The position numbers and the translations under genes were made by a program. From the NCBI GenBank assembly GCA_006969625.1, contig CP030885.1, forward strand, positions 1,302,001 to 1,366,000: a stretch of DNA of 64,000 nucleotides, given 5' to 3'. The notes beneath the pieces were generated by a model. The model searched no databases, was not told the origin of the DNA, and saw only the letters and a program-made list of their open reading frames with translations. Shown piece after piece: positions 1 to 9,655 of the stretch. The DNA comes from Rhodospirillaceae bacterium. GTDB taxonomy: Bacteria; Pseudomonadota; Alphaproteobacteria; Kiloniellales; DSM-21159. The stretch's first letter is position 1, and the number at the start of each line of letters is the position of its first letter.

Positions 1-238
1 CGCGACGTTCGATGTTGGACGGTCGAGTTCGAGGCCTCCTCGGACGGGGCTGCGACGATAGCGGTGGAACTGATACCTTTGACCGGCTCCCATTGAGCTC
101 AGGGGCCTTTGAAAAACAGGTCGAAAGGTCGATTCTCCGAACAGTTCCAGCCTGCGTCCCACCCAGCCGTCCCACGACAGAATCCGGGTCGGGTGCTCGA
201 GTGGCAGCGAGAGGAGACAGAGCTTCTTAAGACGTCTC

Positions 239-979
239 TCAAAACGCCAGCAGGCCGCGGAAGCCGTTTTCTCCGACGGTCAGGTCGAAGTTCACGGAAG
301 AGTCGTCGTCGCCGCGGGTGATGCGGTCGCGCAGTCGTTCGGAGGGGTCGACGTAGCGGGGTTGGCGAACCGGCACGCCGGTTTCGTCGAAGCGCAGCAG
401 CCAGTCGTCGAAGACGATCCTCTCCCACCGGTCCGAGGGGTGCTTCCAGGCGTTGAAGGCCACCTGGCCGTCGCGGCAGGCGATCGCCACCCAATAGAAC
501 TCGCGCGAGTGCAGGCGCAGACCCTCCGGCGTCGGGCTGAAGGCGCCCGATTGTCGCAGCGCGGTCTCGAAGCCCTGGACCTCCGGCGGCGACAGCAGCA
601 CCTCGCTGCTCTGCCAGGCCCAGGGCGCCAGCGGATCGTCCAGGGTGAAGCGGGTCAGGCTGGCCGGGGTCTGCACACGGGCCGTGTAGTAGGCACCGCC
701 CTGGCCGTCGCCGGTCAGTTCGTAGGCGCGGACCTGCTCCTCGTACTGGCCGTTGTAGACGAGCCGCGTGCGCGCCACGCTGTCGGCGGTGCAGGCGGCA
801 CGGATGTCGTCGCCGTTCAGATAGCTGAACCAACTGAGCTTCTGCACGCCGGGTCGCTCGATGCCGCCCCTGTAGGTGCAGCCCGTCCCAGCGATGGCGA
901 GGGCACCGAGGAGCAGCACGAGACAAGCGACGGGCGAACTCTGCGATCTTTTGCGGGAAGTGGCGGTCGGGTGGCGCAT
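239..979 (-). CDS. Hypothetical lipoprotein
   Basis: This 246-residue protein starts with a basic segment, a leucine/alanine-rich hydrophobic stretch (about residues 17-30) and then AGTGC, so Cys34 could be the lipidation site of a type II signal peptide; the -3 residue is Gly rather than the usual Leu, which weakens the call. The mature part has no motif I recognise. It is probably exported and anchored to the inner or outer membrane. The gene stands alone and diverges from the D,D-carboxypeptidase gene at 1139; nothing in the sequence gives its role. Confidence 0.65.
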   Translation of the reverse strand: MRHPTATSRKRSQSSPVACLVLLLGALAIAGTGCTYRGGIERPGVQKLSWFSYLNGDDIRAACTADSVARTRLVYNGQYEEQVRAYELTGDGQGGAYYTARVQTPASLTRFTLDDPLAPWAWQSSEVLLSPPEVQGFETALRQSGAFSPTPEGLRLHSREFYWVAIACRDGQVAFNAWKHPSDRWERIVFDDWLLRFDETGVPVRQPRYVDPSERLRDRITRGDDDSSVNFDLTVGENGFRGLLAF

Positions 980-1058
980 TGCGCTAAGACTCCGCTAACG
1001 CTGATGGGGTACACACTCCCGGGATCCTGATCTGCCTCTATCTAGTCGCCCTTTTTCC

Positions 1059-1088
1059 TTGGACAGACCTGCCGGAGTCGTCTAGATT
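1059..1088 (+). promoter_or_regulatory. Putative sigma-70 type promoter of the carboxypeptidase gene
   Basis: TTGGAC (1059-1064) and TAGATT (1083-1088) are separated by 18 bases. The expected transcription start near 1095 would leave a leader of about 44 bases before the GTG start codon at 1139. This is a visual match only. Confidence 0.4.
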
Positions 1089-1138
1089 CAATGCTCTGGG
1101 GTGCGTCGTTGCCATATTCGCTGAAGGGGGTCTCCACC

Positions 1139-2440
1139 GTGCCGACCGTGATCGCGTGTTTCGCCGCCGCAGTCCGAGCCGGCGCCGGCCGCTCGATTTC
1201 GACAAGGGCCTCGGGGCGGCGTGCGAGCGCCGCTCTCGCCGTCGTGGCCGCGGCGCTCTTGCTGGTCGGCCTGACGACCGCGGGCCCGGCCGCAGCCAAC
1301 CCTAAGTATGCCTCGATCGTGGTCGACGTCGAGAGCGGTGCCGTGCTGCACGCACGGCATGCCGATGCCCGCCGCTTCCCGGCCTCGCTCACGAAGATGA
1401 TGACCCTCTACATGGCGTTCGACGCCATCGAACGCGGCCGGATCGACTTCGATACCAAGCTGCCCGTCTCGAAGCGCGCCGCAGCGCAACCGCCCTCCAA
1501 GCTCGCGCTTAAGGCGGGGTCTACGATCGCCCTCGAGGAGGCGGTCCTGGCGCTGGTGACCAAGTCGGCCAACGACGTGGCCGTGGTCGTCGCCGAGGCG
1601 CTGAGCGGGACCGAGTGGCAGTTCGCCAAGGACATGACCGCCAAGGCGCGTGAGCTCGGCATGCGCAGCACGACCTTCCGCAATGCCTCCGGCCTGCCCA
1701 ATTCCGGCCAGGTCTCGACGGCGCGCGACATGGCGACGCTCTCGATCCGGCTGATGCAGGATTTCCCTCAGTACTACGACTACTTCCAGACCAGAAACTT
1801 CGCCTACAAGGGCAAGCGCTACAACAACCACAACCGCCTCCTGAAGCGCTACGACGGTGCCGACGGCATCAAGACCGGCTACATCCGCGCCTCGGGTTTC
1901 AATCTGGCGGCTTCGGTCGTGCGCAACGGACGGCGCGTGGTGGCGGTCGTGTTCGGCGGACGCACCTCGCGCTCGCGCGACGATCACATGGTCGAGCTGC
2001 TCGACCGCAGCTTCGTGCAACTCGCCTCCTGGGGCGTGCCGGAGCCCGACCGCCTGCCGCCGCGCAACCCGATGCGTCCGAGCATCTCGCTGGCGCTCGC
2101 CACCGGCGAGGGCACGCAGGAACGCTCCGCGTCCGACAGCGGCCTCGGCCTGGTCTCGCGCGCCGAGGCGGCACGGAGCTCCGATGCCGGCTGGACCGTG
2201 CAGGTGGGCGCCTTCGGCCGATACGACCAGGCACAGCTCGCCGCGGCCGCGGCGGCCATGCGGGTGCCCGACATCCTCAACGGCGCGCAAGTGGCCGTAC
2301 AGCCGACCGCGCACCGCGGCGACACGCTGTTCCGGGCGCGCCTGACCGGACTGCAGAGCCGGACCACGGCCGTGGAAGCTTGCCGCCGGCTGGAGCGTCA
2401 GCATTCCACCCCCTGTCTGGTGGTGCGCAACGGCGCGTAG
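1139..2440 (+). CDS. D-alanyl-D-alanine carboxypeptidase (peptidase S11) with C-terminal SPOR domain
   Basis: The protein carries the three penicillin-binding motifs of the S11 family in order: S-L-T-K with the active serine near residue 83, S-A-N about 55 residues later, and K-T-G near residue 245. These enzymes trim the terminal D-Ala of peptidoglycan stem peptides in the periplasm. The last 75 or so residues (from W-T-V-Q-V-G-A-F) form a SPOR domain, which binds denuded septal glycan, so action at the division site is likely. I chose GTG at 1139 because AAGGGGG lies 8 bases upstream and it follows the putative promoter; an in-frame ATG at 1091 would overlap the expected transcription start. 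A signal peptide follows (hydrophobic AALAVVAAALLLVGL, then A-A-A-N-P). Confidence 0.93.
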   Translation: MPTVIACFAAAVRAGAGRSISTRASGRRASAALAVVAAALLLVGLTTAGPAAANPKYASIVVDVESGAVLHARHADARRFPASLTKMMTLYMAFDAIERGRIDFDTKLPVSKRAAAQPPSKLALKAGSTIALEEAVLALVTKSANDVAVVVAEALSGTEWQFAKDMTAKARELGMRSTTFRNASGLPNSGQVSTARDMATLSIRLMQDFPQYYDYFQTRNFAYKGKRYNNHNRLLKRYDGADGIKTGYIRASGFNLAASVVRNGRRVVAVVFGGRTSRSRDDHMVELLDRSFVQLASWGVPEPDRLPPRNPMRPSISLALATGEGTQERSASDSGLGLVSRAEAARSSDAGWTVQVGAFGRYDQAQLAAAAAAMRVPDILNGAQVAVQPTAHRGDTLFRARLTGLQSRTTAVEACRRLERQHSTPCLVVRNGA

Positions 2441-2704
2441 AGCCGGACATCGGCACCAGCCGCCAACTGCGGACGGGATGTCGACCCCCAGGTTTGATCT
2501 GCCCGCTCAGTCGCCGGCGCCAACGGGCGGCTTGGCCAGGGCCGAGTCGTCGACCGCCCTACGCGTCGTCGCCTCTTGGCGCCTTTTCCTTTGTCGGCTG
2601 GCCGAGAAACTGGAATTCTCGTCGCTGCTTTCCGGCGGTGCGTGCAGCGGCTTGTCATGTCGCCGTCCCGCCGACATCCAGCTCCGCGGTTCCAGGGGTC
2701 GCAC

Positions 2705-3565
2705 ATGAAGGTCACGGTCGCCGCCACCCAGATGTCCTGTTCGCGCGACTACGAGGCCAATATGGCCAAGGCGGAGGTCCTGATCCGGCGCGCTGCCGCG
2801 GCCGGGGCACAGATCGTGCTACCGCAGGAGTTCTTCGCCTGGCACGAGTTCCAGTTCATGGAGATGGGGCCCGAGGCCTTCGCGCTGGCTGAACCCTTGG
2901 ATGGCCCCACGGTCGCGCGCATGCGCGCTCTGGCCCGAGAGCTCGCGGTGGTCATCCCGGTGAACCTCTTCGAGCGGGCGAACAACGCCTACTACAATAC
3001 CAACGTCATCCTCGACGCGGACGGCAGCGTGCTCGGCCACTACCGCAAGAGCCACATTCCGCTCGGGCTGCCGGGCTGCTACGAGAAGGTCTTCACCAAC
3101 CCGGGCGATACCGGCTTTCTCGCCTTCCGCACGGCCTATGCCACGATCGGGGCGGCCGTCTGCTGGGATCAGTGGTTTCCGGAGACGGCGCGAATCATGG
3201 CGCTCAAGGGCGCCGAGATCCTGTTCTATCCCTCGGCCATCGGCTCCGACTGCCACGAGCATTGGGAGACGGTAATGCGGGGCCACGCGGCCGCCAACCT
3301 GGTGCCGCTGGTCTGCTCGAACCGAGTGGGCACGGAGCACGGTAGCCTGGGCGAGGTGACCTACTTCGGTCAGACCTTCATCGCTGGGCCGCGCGGCGAA
3401 GTCGTGGCGCGCGCCGACGGCGAATCCGAGACCTTTGTCAGCTACACCTTCGATCTGGCCGAGATCGGCGAGCTGCGGGCCCATTGGGGGCTGTTCCGCG
3501 ACCGTCGGCCAGATCTCTACGGGCCGCTGCTCACGATGGACGGGAGCACGCGGCCGCCCGCCTGA
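2705..3565 (+). CDS. aguB: N-carbamoylputrescine amidase-like carbon-nitrogen hydrolase
   Basis: A 286-residue nitrilase-superfamily enzyme with the Glu-Lys-Cys triad visible as E42 (LPQEFF), K115 (YRKSHIP) and C153 (AAVCWDQWFPE). The CWDQWFPE signature with the following A-L-K-G-A-E-I-L-F-Y-P is typical of AguB, which hydrolyses N-carbamoylputrescine to putrescine, CO2 and ammonia in the agmatine route. No agmatine deiminase gene (aguA) is in the window, so the substrate is inferred from family likeness. The ATG at 2705 has AGGGG about 8 bases upstream; in-frame codons further upstream are not protein-like. Confidence 0.88.
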   Translation: MKVTVAATQMSCSRDYEANMAKAEVLIRRAAAAGAQIVLPQEFFAWHEFQFMEMGPEAFALAEPLDGPTVARMRALARELAVVIPVNLFERANNAYYNTNVILDADGSVLGHYRKSHIPLGLPGCYEKVFTNPGDTGFLAFRTAYATIGAAVCWDQWFPETARIMALKGAEILFYPSAIGSDCHEHWETVMRGHAAANLVPLVCSNRVGTEHGSLGEVTYFGQTFIAGPRGEVVARADGESETFVSYTFDLAEIGELRAHWGLFRDRRPDLYGPLLTMDGSTRPPA

Positions 3566-3605
3566 AGAGCCGTGTGCCCGCGGCGGCCCGTGCAGCCTTG
3601 ACAGT

Positions 3606-5093
3606 CTACTCCGGCTTGTAAGCGAGGCGCAGTCCGCCCCAGTGGCGCCCGCGCACCCAGATCGGCGCCGAGACGTCCTTCATCAGGACGAAAGTGCCGC
3701 CGCCCATGTCGCGTCGGTAGGTCTGCAGCAGGAAGGGCCTGGTGTTGCGCCCGGCACCCAGTCCGACGCGGTCGTCGAAGATCCGGCGGTTGCGGCAATT
3801 GGCGTTGTTCCACACCGGATCGTCGCCCTGCGGCTTGGAGAACTTGGCGTTGTGGGTCGGCAGATAGCCGTTGGTATCGACGGCCGCGCAGAAGACGACG
3901 CGCGGATCCCACTCCAGCATCGGCTCCTGGATCGGCGGGAGCAGCGAGTCGGTCAGTTCGGTGAAGCGGCTGATCACCTGCTGCGGCTCGGTACCGGGAA
4001 TCGGCCGGTAATCCCGATCGAACAGATCCGTCTCGCGGATACGCCCCTCGTCGAGCGCCGACTCCAAGCGGCGCGCGACCTCCGCCGCGGCCGTCTGGAC
4101 CTTCTCGATGAAGGGGCGGTCCAGCGTGTTGGCCTCGCTCTCGGCGGAAAGCACGACCAGATCCTCGCTCGCCGAGGACAGGCGGTTCATCCGCTCGCGG
4201 GCCGTCGCCAGGCTGTCGCGCGCATGCGTCACCTCGTCGGTCATGCCCTGAAGCGTGGTCAGGAAGCCTTCCGAGCGCCCGTCGATGGCGCCGGCGGCCT
4301 CGGCGATTGCCGCCGCTTCCCGGCGCATGCCGTCGATGACACGTGCGACCGATTCGACCACCTCGCCGATGGTCGCTGTGCCGCTGCGCACGTTTTCCGC
4401 GCGGGAGGTGCTCTCGGCGCCCTGTTCGATCAGGCGTTCGGCCTGCTTCGTCAGGGCGGTGAGCGTATCCTCGATCTTGGCGGTCGCCGCGCTGGTTTGC
4501 GCCGCCAGCGTCTTGACCTCCCCGGCGACGACGGCGAAGCCCTTGCCTGCCGTCCCGGCGCGTGCCGCCTCGATGGTGGCGTTGAGCGCCAGCAGGTTGG
4601 TCTGGCGGGCGATCGCGTCGATGTCGGCGGCGACCTTGCCGACTTCGCCCAAGGCGCTCTGCAGATCGCCGAGCTGACGTTCGATGACGCCGACCGCCTC
4701 GACCAGAGCATGGATATCGGCGAGCGAGGAGTCGATCGCCGCGCGCGATCCCTGCATCTCCTCGCCGGCGCTCTCGGCGTCGCGGTGGGCCGTCTGGGCC
4801 GCGGCGGCGATGCGCGCATTGTGCTCGCCGATCGTCCGCGCGCTGTCCAGAAGTTCGCCGAAGGCTTCGGCCTGGGCAGCGAAGGTACGGCTGGCGCCCT
4901 CGATGTCGCCGGCGACGTCGACAACCTCCAGCGAGAGGGTGCCGGCGGCAGCGGCGATTCGGTCGATCAGGCCATCCTCGGCGGGCGAGATGCCCACGGC
5001 CGGGCGCGATCCGGTCTTCGCGCCTTCGCCGCCGGCTGCAGCGCCGGAGGGGTCCAACTCGCAGGGCGCAGGGCGGGCAGCGGCGAAGGACAT
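3606..5093 (-). CDS. Soluble methyl-accepting chemotaxis-type receptor
   Basis: This 495-residue protein has no transmembrane segment and no HAMP domain. The first 350 or so residues are a long alanine-rich helical region with the receptor signalling hairpin, including [15 protein letters not shown], the kinase-contacting tip region of MCPs. The C-terminal 140 residues form a separate domain with the motif NGYLPTHN and R-N-R-R-I-F-D-D, seen in a group of cytoplasmic or energy-taxis-like receptors. It would signal to CheA/CheW, none of which are encoded here. Start at 5093 is preceded by GGAGAGG; an upstream in-frame ATG (5186) lacks such a site. Confidence 0.88.
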   Translation of the reverse strand: MSFAAARPAPCELDPSGAAAGGEGAKTGSRPAVGISPAEDGLIDRIAAAAGTLSLEVVDVAGDIEGASRTFAAQAEAFGELLDSARTIGEHNARIAAAAQTAHRDAESAGEEMQGSRAAIDSSLADIHALVEAVGVIERQLGDLQSALGEVGKVAADIDAIARQTNLLALNATIEAARAGTAGKGFAVVAGEVKTLAAQTSAATAKIEDTLTALTKQAERLIEQGAESTSRAENVRSGTATIGEVVESVARVIDGMRREAAAIAEAAGAIDGRSEGFLTTLQGMTDEVTHARDSLATARERMNRLSSASEDLVVLSAESEANTLDRPFIEKVQTAAAEVARRLESALDEGRIRETDLFDRDYRPIPGTEPQQVISRFTELTDSLLPPIQEPMLEWDPRVVFCAAVDTNGYLPTHNAKFSKPQGDDPVWNNANCRNRRIFDDRVGLGAGRNTRPFLLQTYRRDMGGGTFVLMKDVSAPIWVRGRHWGGLRLAYKPE

Positions 5094-5229
5094 GGGCGGC
5101 GGCCTCTCCGATCGTGTGCTGGCGAATGTTAGATCAACCTGAACGAGGAGCGTTAACGAGCGGTAAAGCCGAGCGAGTTGATGCACCGATTGAGGGAGAA
5201 AGGGTCGCTGACCGCCGACAGGCCTCTGG

Positions 5230-5772
5230 TCAGGCGGCCTCGTCGATGCGGAAGGCCGCCTTGTCGACCGGTCCGCCGCACTGGGCTTCGGCCAGCTTTA
5301 ACAGGGTTCGGCGTCCGTGCCACGACAGGTCGCCGCCGTAGAAGCCCCTGGCCCCGAACTCCGCCATCCAGCGCTCGGCGGTGAGCAAGAGGCGGCGCTT
5401 GTGCCGGCGCTGCCAGAGCGCGAGATCCCAACTCTGCCGGCCGGCTTGGCGACGTGGGTTTTCCGGCACGAAGACCCAGGCCTCCAGAGGGCGGTCGTCC
5501 GGATCGCGCACCGTTTGCATGGCCGGCCGATAGAGGTCGCCCTCGAAGTGGGCGGCGCGGGCCAGGCCAGGCACGTCCATGCCTTCAGCGATGCGGCCGC
5601 TTACCCGGCCGCTGGGATGAGGCAACAGCACCGGATAGGGCCCGTCGCGCGCGCGCACCCGGCGAAAGCCCCGCAGTTCGCCCGGAACCAGTTCGAGGCT
5701 GTCGGCGAGATGGGGCAGCACGATCTCGCGGATGTCCCGGTCGAGCAGCGTGCCGTAGAAGAAGAAGCGCAA
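5230..5772 (-). CDS. Gamma-glutamylcyclotransferase / AIG2-like family protein
   Basis: The protein (180 residues) opens with the F-F-Y-G-T-L-L motif that forms the substrate-binding loop of the gamma-glutamylcyclotransferase fold, followed by the usual L-x-x-x-x-x-P-G-x-L-x-G-F/Y region. Members either release 5-oxoproline from gamma-glutamyl amino acids or act on other gamma-glutamylamines; the substrate here cannot be told. The usual catalytic Glu is not obvious to me: the stretch I would expect it in reads P-L-E-A-W-V-F-V, with Glu before Ala. It lies downstream of the sugar-nucleotide genes on the same strand with a gap of about 100 bases. Confidence 0.8.
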   Translation of the reverse strand: MRFFFYGTLLDRDIREIVLPHLADSLELVPGELRGFRRVRARDGPYPVLLPHPSGRVSGRIAEGMDVPGLARAAHFEGDLYRPAMQTVRDPDDRPLEAWVFVPENPRRQAGRQSWDLALWQRRHKRRLLLTAERWMAEFGARGFYGGDLSWHGRRTLLKLAEAQCGGPVDKAAFRIDEAA

Positions 5773-5878
5773 TCGGGTCCCCTCTCCCGCCAGGCGCGGT
5801 CATCCAAGATCTCGCGTCCCCGGGCGTGCCTGCAAGCGGCGGCAGGGCGACGCCGGGCCGTGACGAGGACGGCTCCGC

Positions 5879-7261
5879 TCAGAACTCCGGCGGCTCGATG
5901 CCGGACTGGCGAAGCTGATCGGCGAGCAGCAGCTTGAGTCGCTGCAAGCCGTCGTTGGTGCGCGCCTCGCAGCGTGCCACCAGGACGTCCTGGGTGTTGG
6001 ACGCGCGCAGCAGCCACCAGCCGTCGCCGACCCGCACGCGCACACCGTCCACGTCGATCACGTCGGCTCCCTCGCGCCTCAGACGTTCGGCCACCTCCTC
6101 GACGATCGCGAACTTGCGGCGCTCGTCGACCGGAAAGCGGATCTCCGGCGTGTTCACCAGTTGCGGCAGCGAATCCCGGAACGCGGCGAGGCTGGCGCCG
6201 TAGGTCTTGAGCGCGTTCAGCATCCGCACCGCGCCGTACAGGGCGTCGTCGTAGCCGTAGAAATGATCGGCGAAGAACAGGTGCGCGCTCATCTCGCCGG
6301 CAAACGGCGAAGCGACCTCCTTCATCTTCGACTTGATCAGCGAGTGGCCGGTCTTCCACATCAGTGGCCGGCCGCCGAGCTGCGCGATGCCGTCGAACAG
6401 CATCTGGCTGGCCTTGACGTCGGCGATGATGGTGGCGCCGGGGCGTTCCTTCAGGATGTCGCGGGCCAGCAGCAGCATCATCTGGTCGCCCCAAAGGACC
6501 CGGCCCTGGCCGTCGACCGCGCCGATGCGGTCGCCGTCGCCGTCGAAGGCGAAGCCCAGGTCGCAGCCCTGCTGCGTCACCGTGGCGATGAGCTGCTCCA
6601 GGTTCTCGGGCACGGTCGGGTCGGGGTGGTGCGCCGGGAAGGTCCCGTCGACCGTTTCGTTCAGCAGGATGTGCTCGCCCGGCAGACGCGCGGTCAAGGC
6701 GACCATGGCGTCGCCGACCGCCCCGTTGCCACCGTCCCAGGCGATCTTGAGGTCGCCAGGGCCGTCGAAGTCCTGGAGCAGCCGCTCGACGTAGGCCGGC
6801 ATTAGCTGCACCGACTCGGCGCGGCCGTCGCCTCCGACGAAGCGGCCCTCGGCGGCGCGTTTGCCCAATGCCTGGATCTGGCTTCCGAAGACGCTGCCGG
6901 ATGCCAGCATCATCTTGAAGCCGTTGTAGTCCGGCGGGTTGTGGGAACCGGTGACCATGATGCCGCCGTCGGCCGGCAGTTCGCAGACGGCATAGTAGAG
7001 CAGCGGTGTCGGCCCGCGCCCGACCCGCAGCACCTGCAGCCCGGTGGAAACCAATCCCTCGACGAGCGCGGCCTCCAGGTCTGGCGATGACAGACGGCCG
7101 TCGTAGCCGACCGCAACCCGCGTGCCGCCGGCCTCGGCGAGCTGCGAGCCGAAGGCACGGCCGAGGGCCCGGGCATCCTCGGCCGATAGGGTCTCGCCGA
7201 AGATTCCGCGAATGTCGTACTCGCGCAGCAGCGAGGGGTGAAACGTGTGTGCGTGGCTCAT
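5879..7261 (-). CDS. Phosphomannomutase/phosphoglucomutase
   Basis: A 460-residue alpha-D-phosphohexomutase. The phosphoserine loop is V-T-G-S-H-N-P-P, the metal loop is D-G-D-G-D-R, and the sugar-binding and phosphate-binding loops follow in the expected order. It interconverts hexose 6- and 1-phosphates (Man-6-P/Man-1-P or Glc-6-P/Glc-1-P) for surface polysaccharide precursors. The start at 7261 overlaps the stop of ugd by four bases (ATGA), so translation is probably coupled. With ugd and galU directly upstream, Glc-1-P for UDP-glucose and UDP-glucuronate is the simplest product assignment; an upstream extension to 7468 would run into ugd and is rejected. Confidence 0.93.
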   Translation of the reverse strand: MSHAHTFHPSLLREYDIRGIFGETLSAEDARALGRAFGSQLAEAGGTRVAVGYDGRLSSPDLEAALVEGLVSTGLQVLRVGRGPTPLLYYAVCELPADGGIMVTGSHNPPDYNGFKMMLASGSVFGSQIQALGKRAAEGRFVGGDGRAESVQLMPAYVERLLQDFDGPGDLKIAWDGGNGAVGDAMVALTARLPGEHILLNETVDGTFPAHHPDPTVPENLEQLIATVTQQGCDLGFAFDGDGDRIGAVDGQGRVLWGDQMMLLLARDILKERPGATIIADVKASQMLFDGIAQLGGRPLMWKTGHSLIKSKMKEVASPFAGEMSAHLFFADHFYGYDDALYGAVRMLNALKTYGASLAAFRDSLPQLVNTPEIRFPVDERRKFAIVEEVAERLRREGADVIDVDGVRVRVGDGWWLLRASNTQDVLVARCEARTNDGLQRLKLLLADQLRQSGIEPPEF

Positions 7262-8643
7262 GTATGGGCTGCCCCCGACACGGCGATGGCCGCCGCGGCC
7301 GCGGGCGCCTGTGGCGCGGCGGCGGGGCGGCCGCGACCGACGCCGAGGTAGCGGAACCCGGCGGCCTCGACCGAGGCCGGTTCGTAGACGTTGCGCAGGT
7401 CGATCAGCACCGGGGCGGCCATCAGGCTCTTCAGGCGGTTCAGATGCAGGTTGCGGAAGACGTTCCACTCGGTGACCAGGACGAGGGCGTCCGCGCCCCT
7501 TGCCACCTCATAGGCGTCGGCGCACCAGGTCAGGCCGTCGAGCAGCTTCTTGGCTTCGTCCATACCTTCGGGATCGAAGGCCCGCACGCTGGCCCCTGCG
7601 GCTTGCAGCTTCGGGATAATGGCCAGCGCCGGGGCATCGCGCATGTCGTCCGTGTTCGGCTTGAAGGTCAGGCCCAACACGCCGATGGTCTTGCCGTGCA
7701 GGTCGCCGTCCAGGAAGTCGACGACACGTTCGGCCATGGCCAGCTTGCGGCGGTCATTGACCTCGACGGTGGTCTCGACGATGCGCACCGGCGCGCCGGC
7801 CTCGGCGGCGGTGCGCACCAGCGCCAAGGTGTCCTTGGGAAAGCAAGAGCCGCCGTAGCCGGGTCCGGCGTGCAGGAATTTCGGCCCGATGCGCCCGTCC
7901 AGGCCGATGCCGCGCGCCACCTGCTTGACGTCGGCACCGACCCGCTCACACAGGTCGGCCATCTCGTTGATGAAGGTGATCTTGGTCGCCAGGAAGGCGT
8001 TGGCCGCGTACTTGATCAGCTCGGCCGTCTCGAGATTGGTCGAGACGATCGGCGTCTCGTTGATGTAGAGCGGCCGGTAGAGCGCGCGCAGCACCTCGGC
8101 GGCGTGATCGGTCTCGGTGCCGATCACCACCCGGTCGGGGCGCATGAAGTCCTCGATCGCCGAGCCTTCGCGCAGGAACTCTGGGTTGGAGGCGACGTCG
8201 AAGTCGCGCCCGAGCAGCAGGTCGGGGCGGGTGTTGCCGACGATCGCCGCCACCTGCCGGCCGGTACCGACAGGCACGGTCGACTTGGTGACGATGCAGG
8301 CGTACCCCGTCAACGCCTTGGCCACCTCCTCGGCGGCGCCGTAGACGTAAGAGAGATCGGCGTGCCCGTCGCCGCGCCGCGACGGCGTGCCGACGGCGAT
8401 GAAGACTGCGCCGGCGCCGGCGACGGCCGCCGCCAGGTCGGTGGTGAAGGACAGGCGCCCGGCGCCGACGTTCTTGTCCACCAACTGGTCCAGGCCGGGT
8501 TCGTAGATCGGGATCTCGCCCCGCTGCAGACGCGCGATCTTGGTCGCGTCGCGGTCCACACACATCACCTCGGTGCCGAACTCCGAAAAGCACGCGCCGG
8601 ATACCAGCCCGACATACCCCGTGCCGATCATGGCGATACGCAT
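7258..8643 (-). CDS. ugd: UDP-glucose 6-dehydrogenase
   Basis: A 461-residue enzyme that oxidises UDP-glucose twice to UDP-glucuronate using NAD+. The N-terminal Rossmann motif G-x-G-Y-V-G-L begins at about residue 7, and the catalytic cysteine lies in G-G-S-C-F-P-K-D. Length and domain order (NAD-binding, helical linker, UDP-binding) are normal. After about residue 435 there is an alanine-rich tail that looks dispensable. It is flanked by galU upstream and the phosphohexomutase downstream, which together make UDP-glucose and UDP-glucuronate for exopolysaccharide or lipopolysaccharide. Confidence 0.95.
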   Translation of the reverse strand: MRIAMIGTGYVGLVSGACFSEFGTEVMCVDRDATKIARLQRGEIPIYEPGLDQLVDKNVGAGRLSFTTDLAAAVAGAGAVFIAVGTPSRRGDGHADLSYVYGAAEEVAKALTGYACIVTKSTVPVGTGRQVAAIVGNTRPDLLLGRDFDVASNPEFLREGSAIEDFMRPDRVVIGTETDHAAEVLRALYRPLYINETPIVSTNLETAELIKYAANAFLATKITFINEMADLCERVGADVKQVARGIGLDGRIGPKFLHAGPGYGGSCFPKDTLALVRTAAEAGAPVRIVETTVEVNDRRKLAMAERVVDFLDGDLHGKTIGVLGLTFKPNTDDMRDAPALAIIPKLQAAGASVRAFDPEGMDEAKKLLDGLTWCADAYEVARGADALVLVTEWNVFRNLHLNRLKSLMAAPVLIDLRNVYEPASVEAAGFRYLGVGRGRPAAAPQAPAAAAAIAVSGAAHT

Positions 8644-8701
8644 CGCAGGTCCTCTTTTCTCGGCGGCCGGCCGCAGCGGGAGAGTAAAGGGCGACTCGGG
8701 G

Positions 8702-9571
8702 TCAGCCGTACCGCTTGATCATCCCTCGCATTGCGTCGCCCAGATCGGGCCGGTCAAGCGCAAAGGCGACCGTGGCCTCCAGGAAGCCCTCCTTGCTGCC
8801 GCAGTCGAAGCGGGTCCCCTCGAACCGCAGCCCGTGGAAGTCGACCTCGGGGATCGTCGCGGCGATGGCGTCGGTGAGCTGGATCTCCCCGCCGGCGCCG
8901 GCGCTGTGCCTGTCGAGTTCGCGGAAGACCTCCGGCTGCAGCACGTATCGACCGATCACCGAGAGGGTCGAGGGAGCGACCTCGGGCTGCGGCTTTTCGA
9001 CCAGACCCTTGGCCTTGGCGAGGCGGCCGTCGTCCTCGACGACATCGAGCACACCGTACTTGCTGGTCTGGTCACGGGGTACGTCCATCACGGCGATGAC
9101 GTTGCCGCCGACCTCGTTGTAGGTCTCGACCATCTGCGCCAGGCAGGGCTCCTCCGCCTTGATCAGGTCGTCGGCGAGCAGCACCGCGAAGGGCTCGTCG
9201 CCGACCAGCTTGCGGGCGCACCAGACCGCATGGCCCAGGCCGAGCGGCTCCTGCTGCCGGGTGTAAGCGATGGTCCCGGGGGTCAATCGCGAATGCTCGG
9301 CAATCGCATACTGCTCCGTCTTACCCCGGTTCTTCAGGGTTTGCATCAGCTCCCAGGAATAGTCGAAGTGATCCTCGATCGCCTGCTTGCCTCGTCCCGT
9401 GACGAAGATGAATTCCTCGATTCCTGCCGACTTGGCCTCTTCGACTGCGTACTCGATCAGCGGTTTGTCGACGATCGGCAGCATCTCCTTCGGCATCGCC
9501 TTGGTCGCCGGCAGGAAGCGGGTGCCGAGACCGGCGACGGGGAAGATGGCTTTTCGGATCGGCTTGCGCAT
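8702..9571 (-). CDS. galU: UTP--glucose-1-phosphate uridylyltransferase
   Basis: A 289-residue nucleotidyltransferase with the nucleotide-binding signature G-L-G-T-R-F-L-P-A-T-K and the following P-K-E-M-L-P. It makes UDP-glucose from UTP and glucose 1-phosphate. I chose ATG 9571 because MRKPIRKAIFPVAGLG aligns with the usual GalU N-terminus; an in-frame ATG at 9628 would add 19 residues unlike the family. It is the first gene of the galU-ugd-mutase group and supplies the substrate of the next enzyme. Confidence 0.95.
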   Translation of the reverse strand: MRKPIRKAIFPVAGLGTRFLPATKAMPKEMLPIVDKPLIEYAVEEAKSAGIEEFIFVTGRGKQAIEDHFDYSWELMQTLKNRGKTEQYAIAEHSRLTPGTIAYTRQQEPLGLGHAVWCARKLVGDEPFAVLLADDLIKAEEPCLAQMVETYNEVGGNVIAVMDVPRDQTSKYGVLDVVEDDGRLAKAKGLVEKPQPEVAPSTLSVIGRYVLQPEVFRELDRHSAGAGGEIQLTDAIAATIPEVDFHGLRFEGTRFDCGSKEGFLEATVAFALDRPDLGDAMRGMIKRYG

Positions 9572-9655
9572 CGGGTGTCCTAATTCTCGGAAGCACGGCG
9601 TTGTGCCACATGCTCGGCGGGCCGGCAACCGGACCTCGGAGCGACCCGTGCGTAC

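Noticed and set aside
1..238. Possible gene end or start at the left window edge
   Set aside because: Short frames here have no family likeness; I see no RNA gene or repeat, so nothing is annotated.
3435..5132. 565-codon plus-strand frame over the chemotaxis receptor gene
   Set aside because: Antisense to a clear MCP signalling domain.
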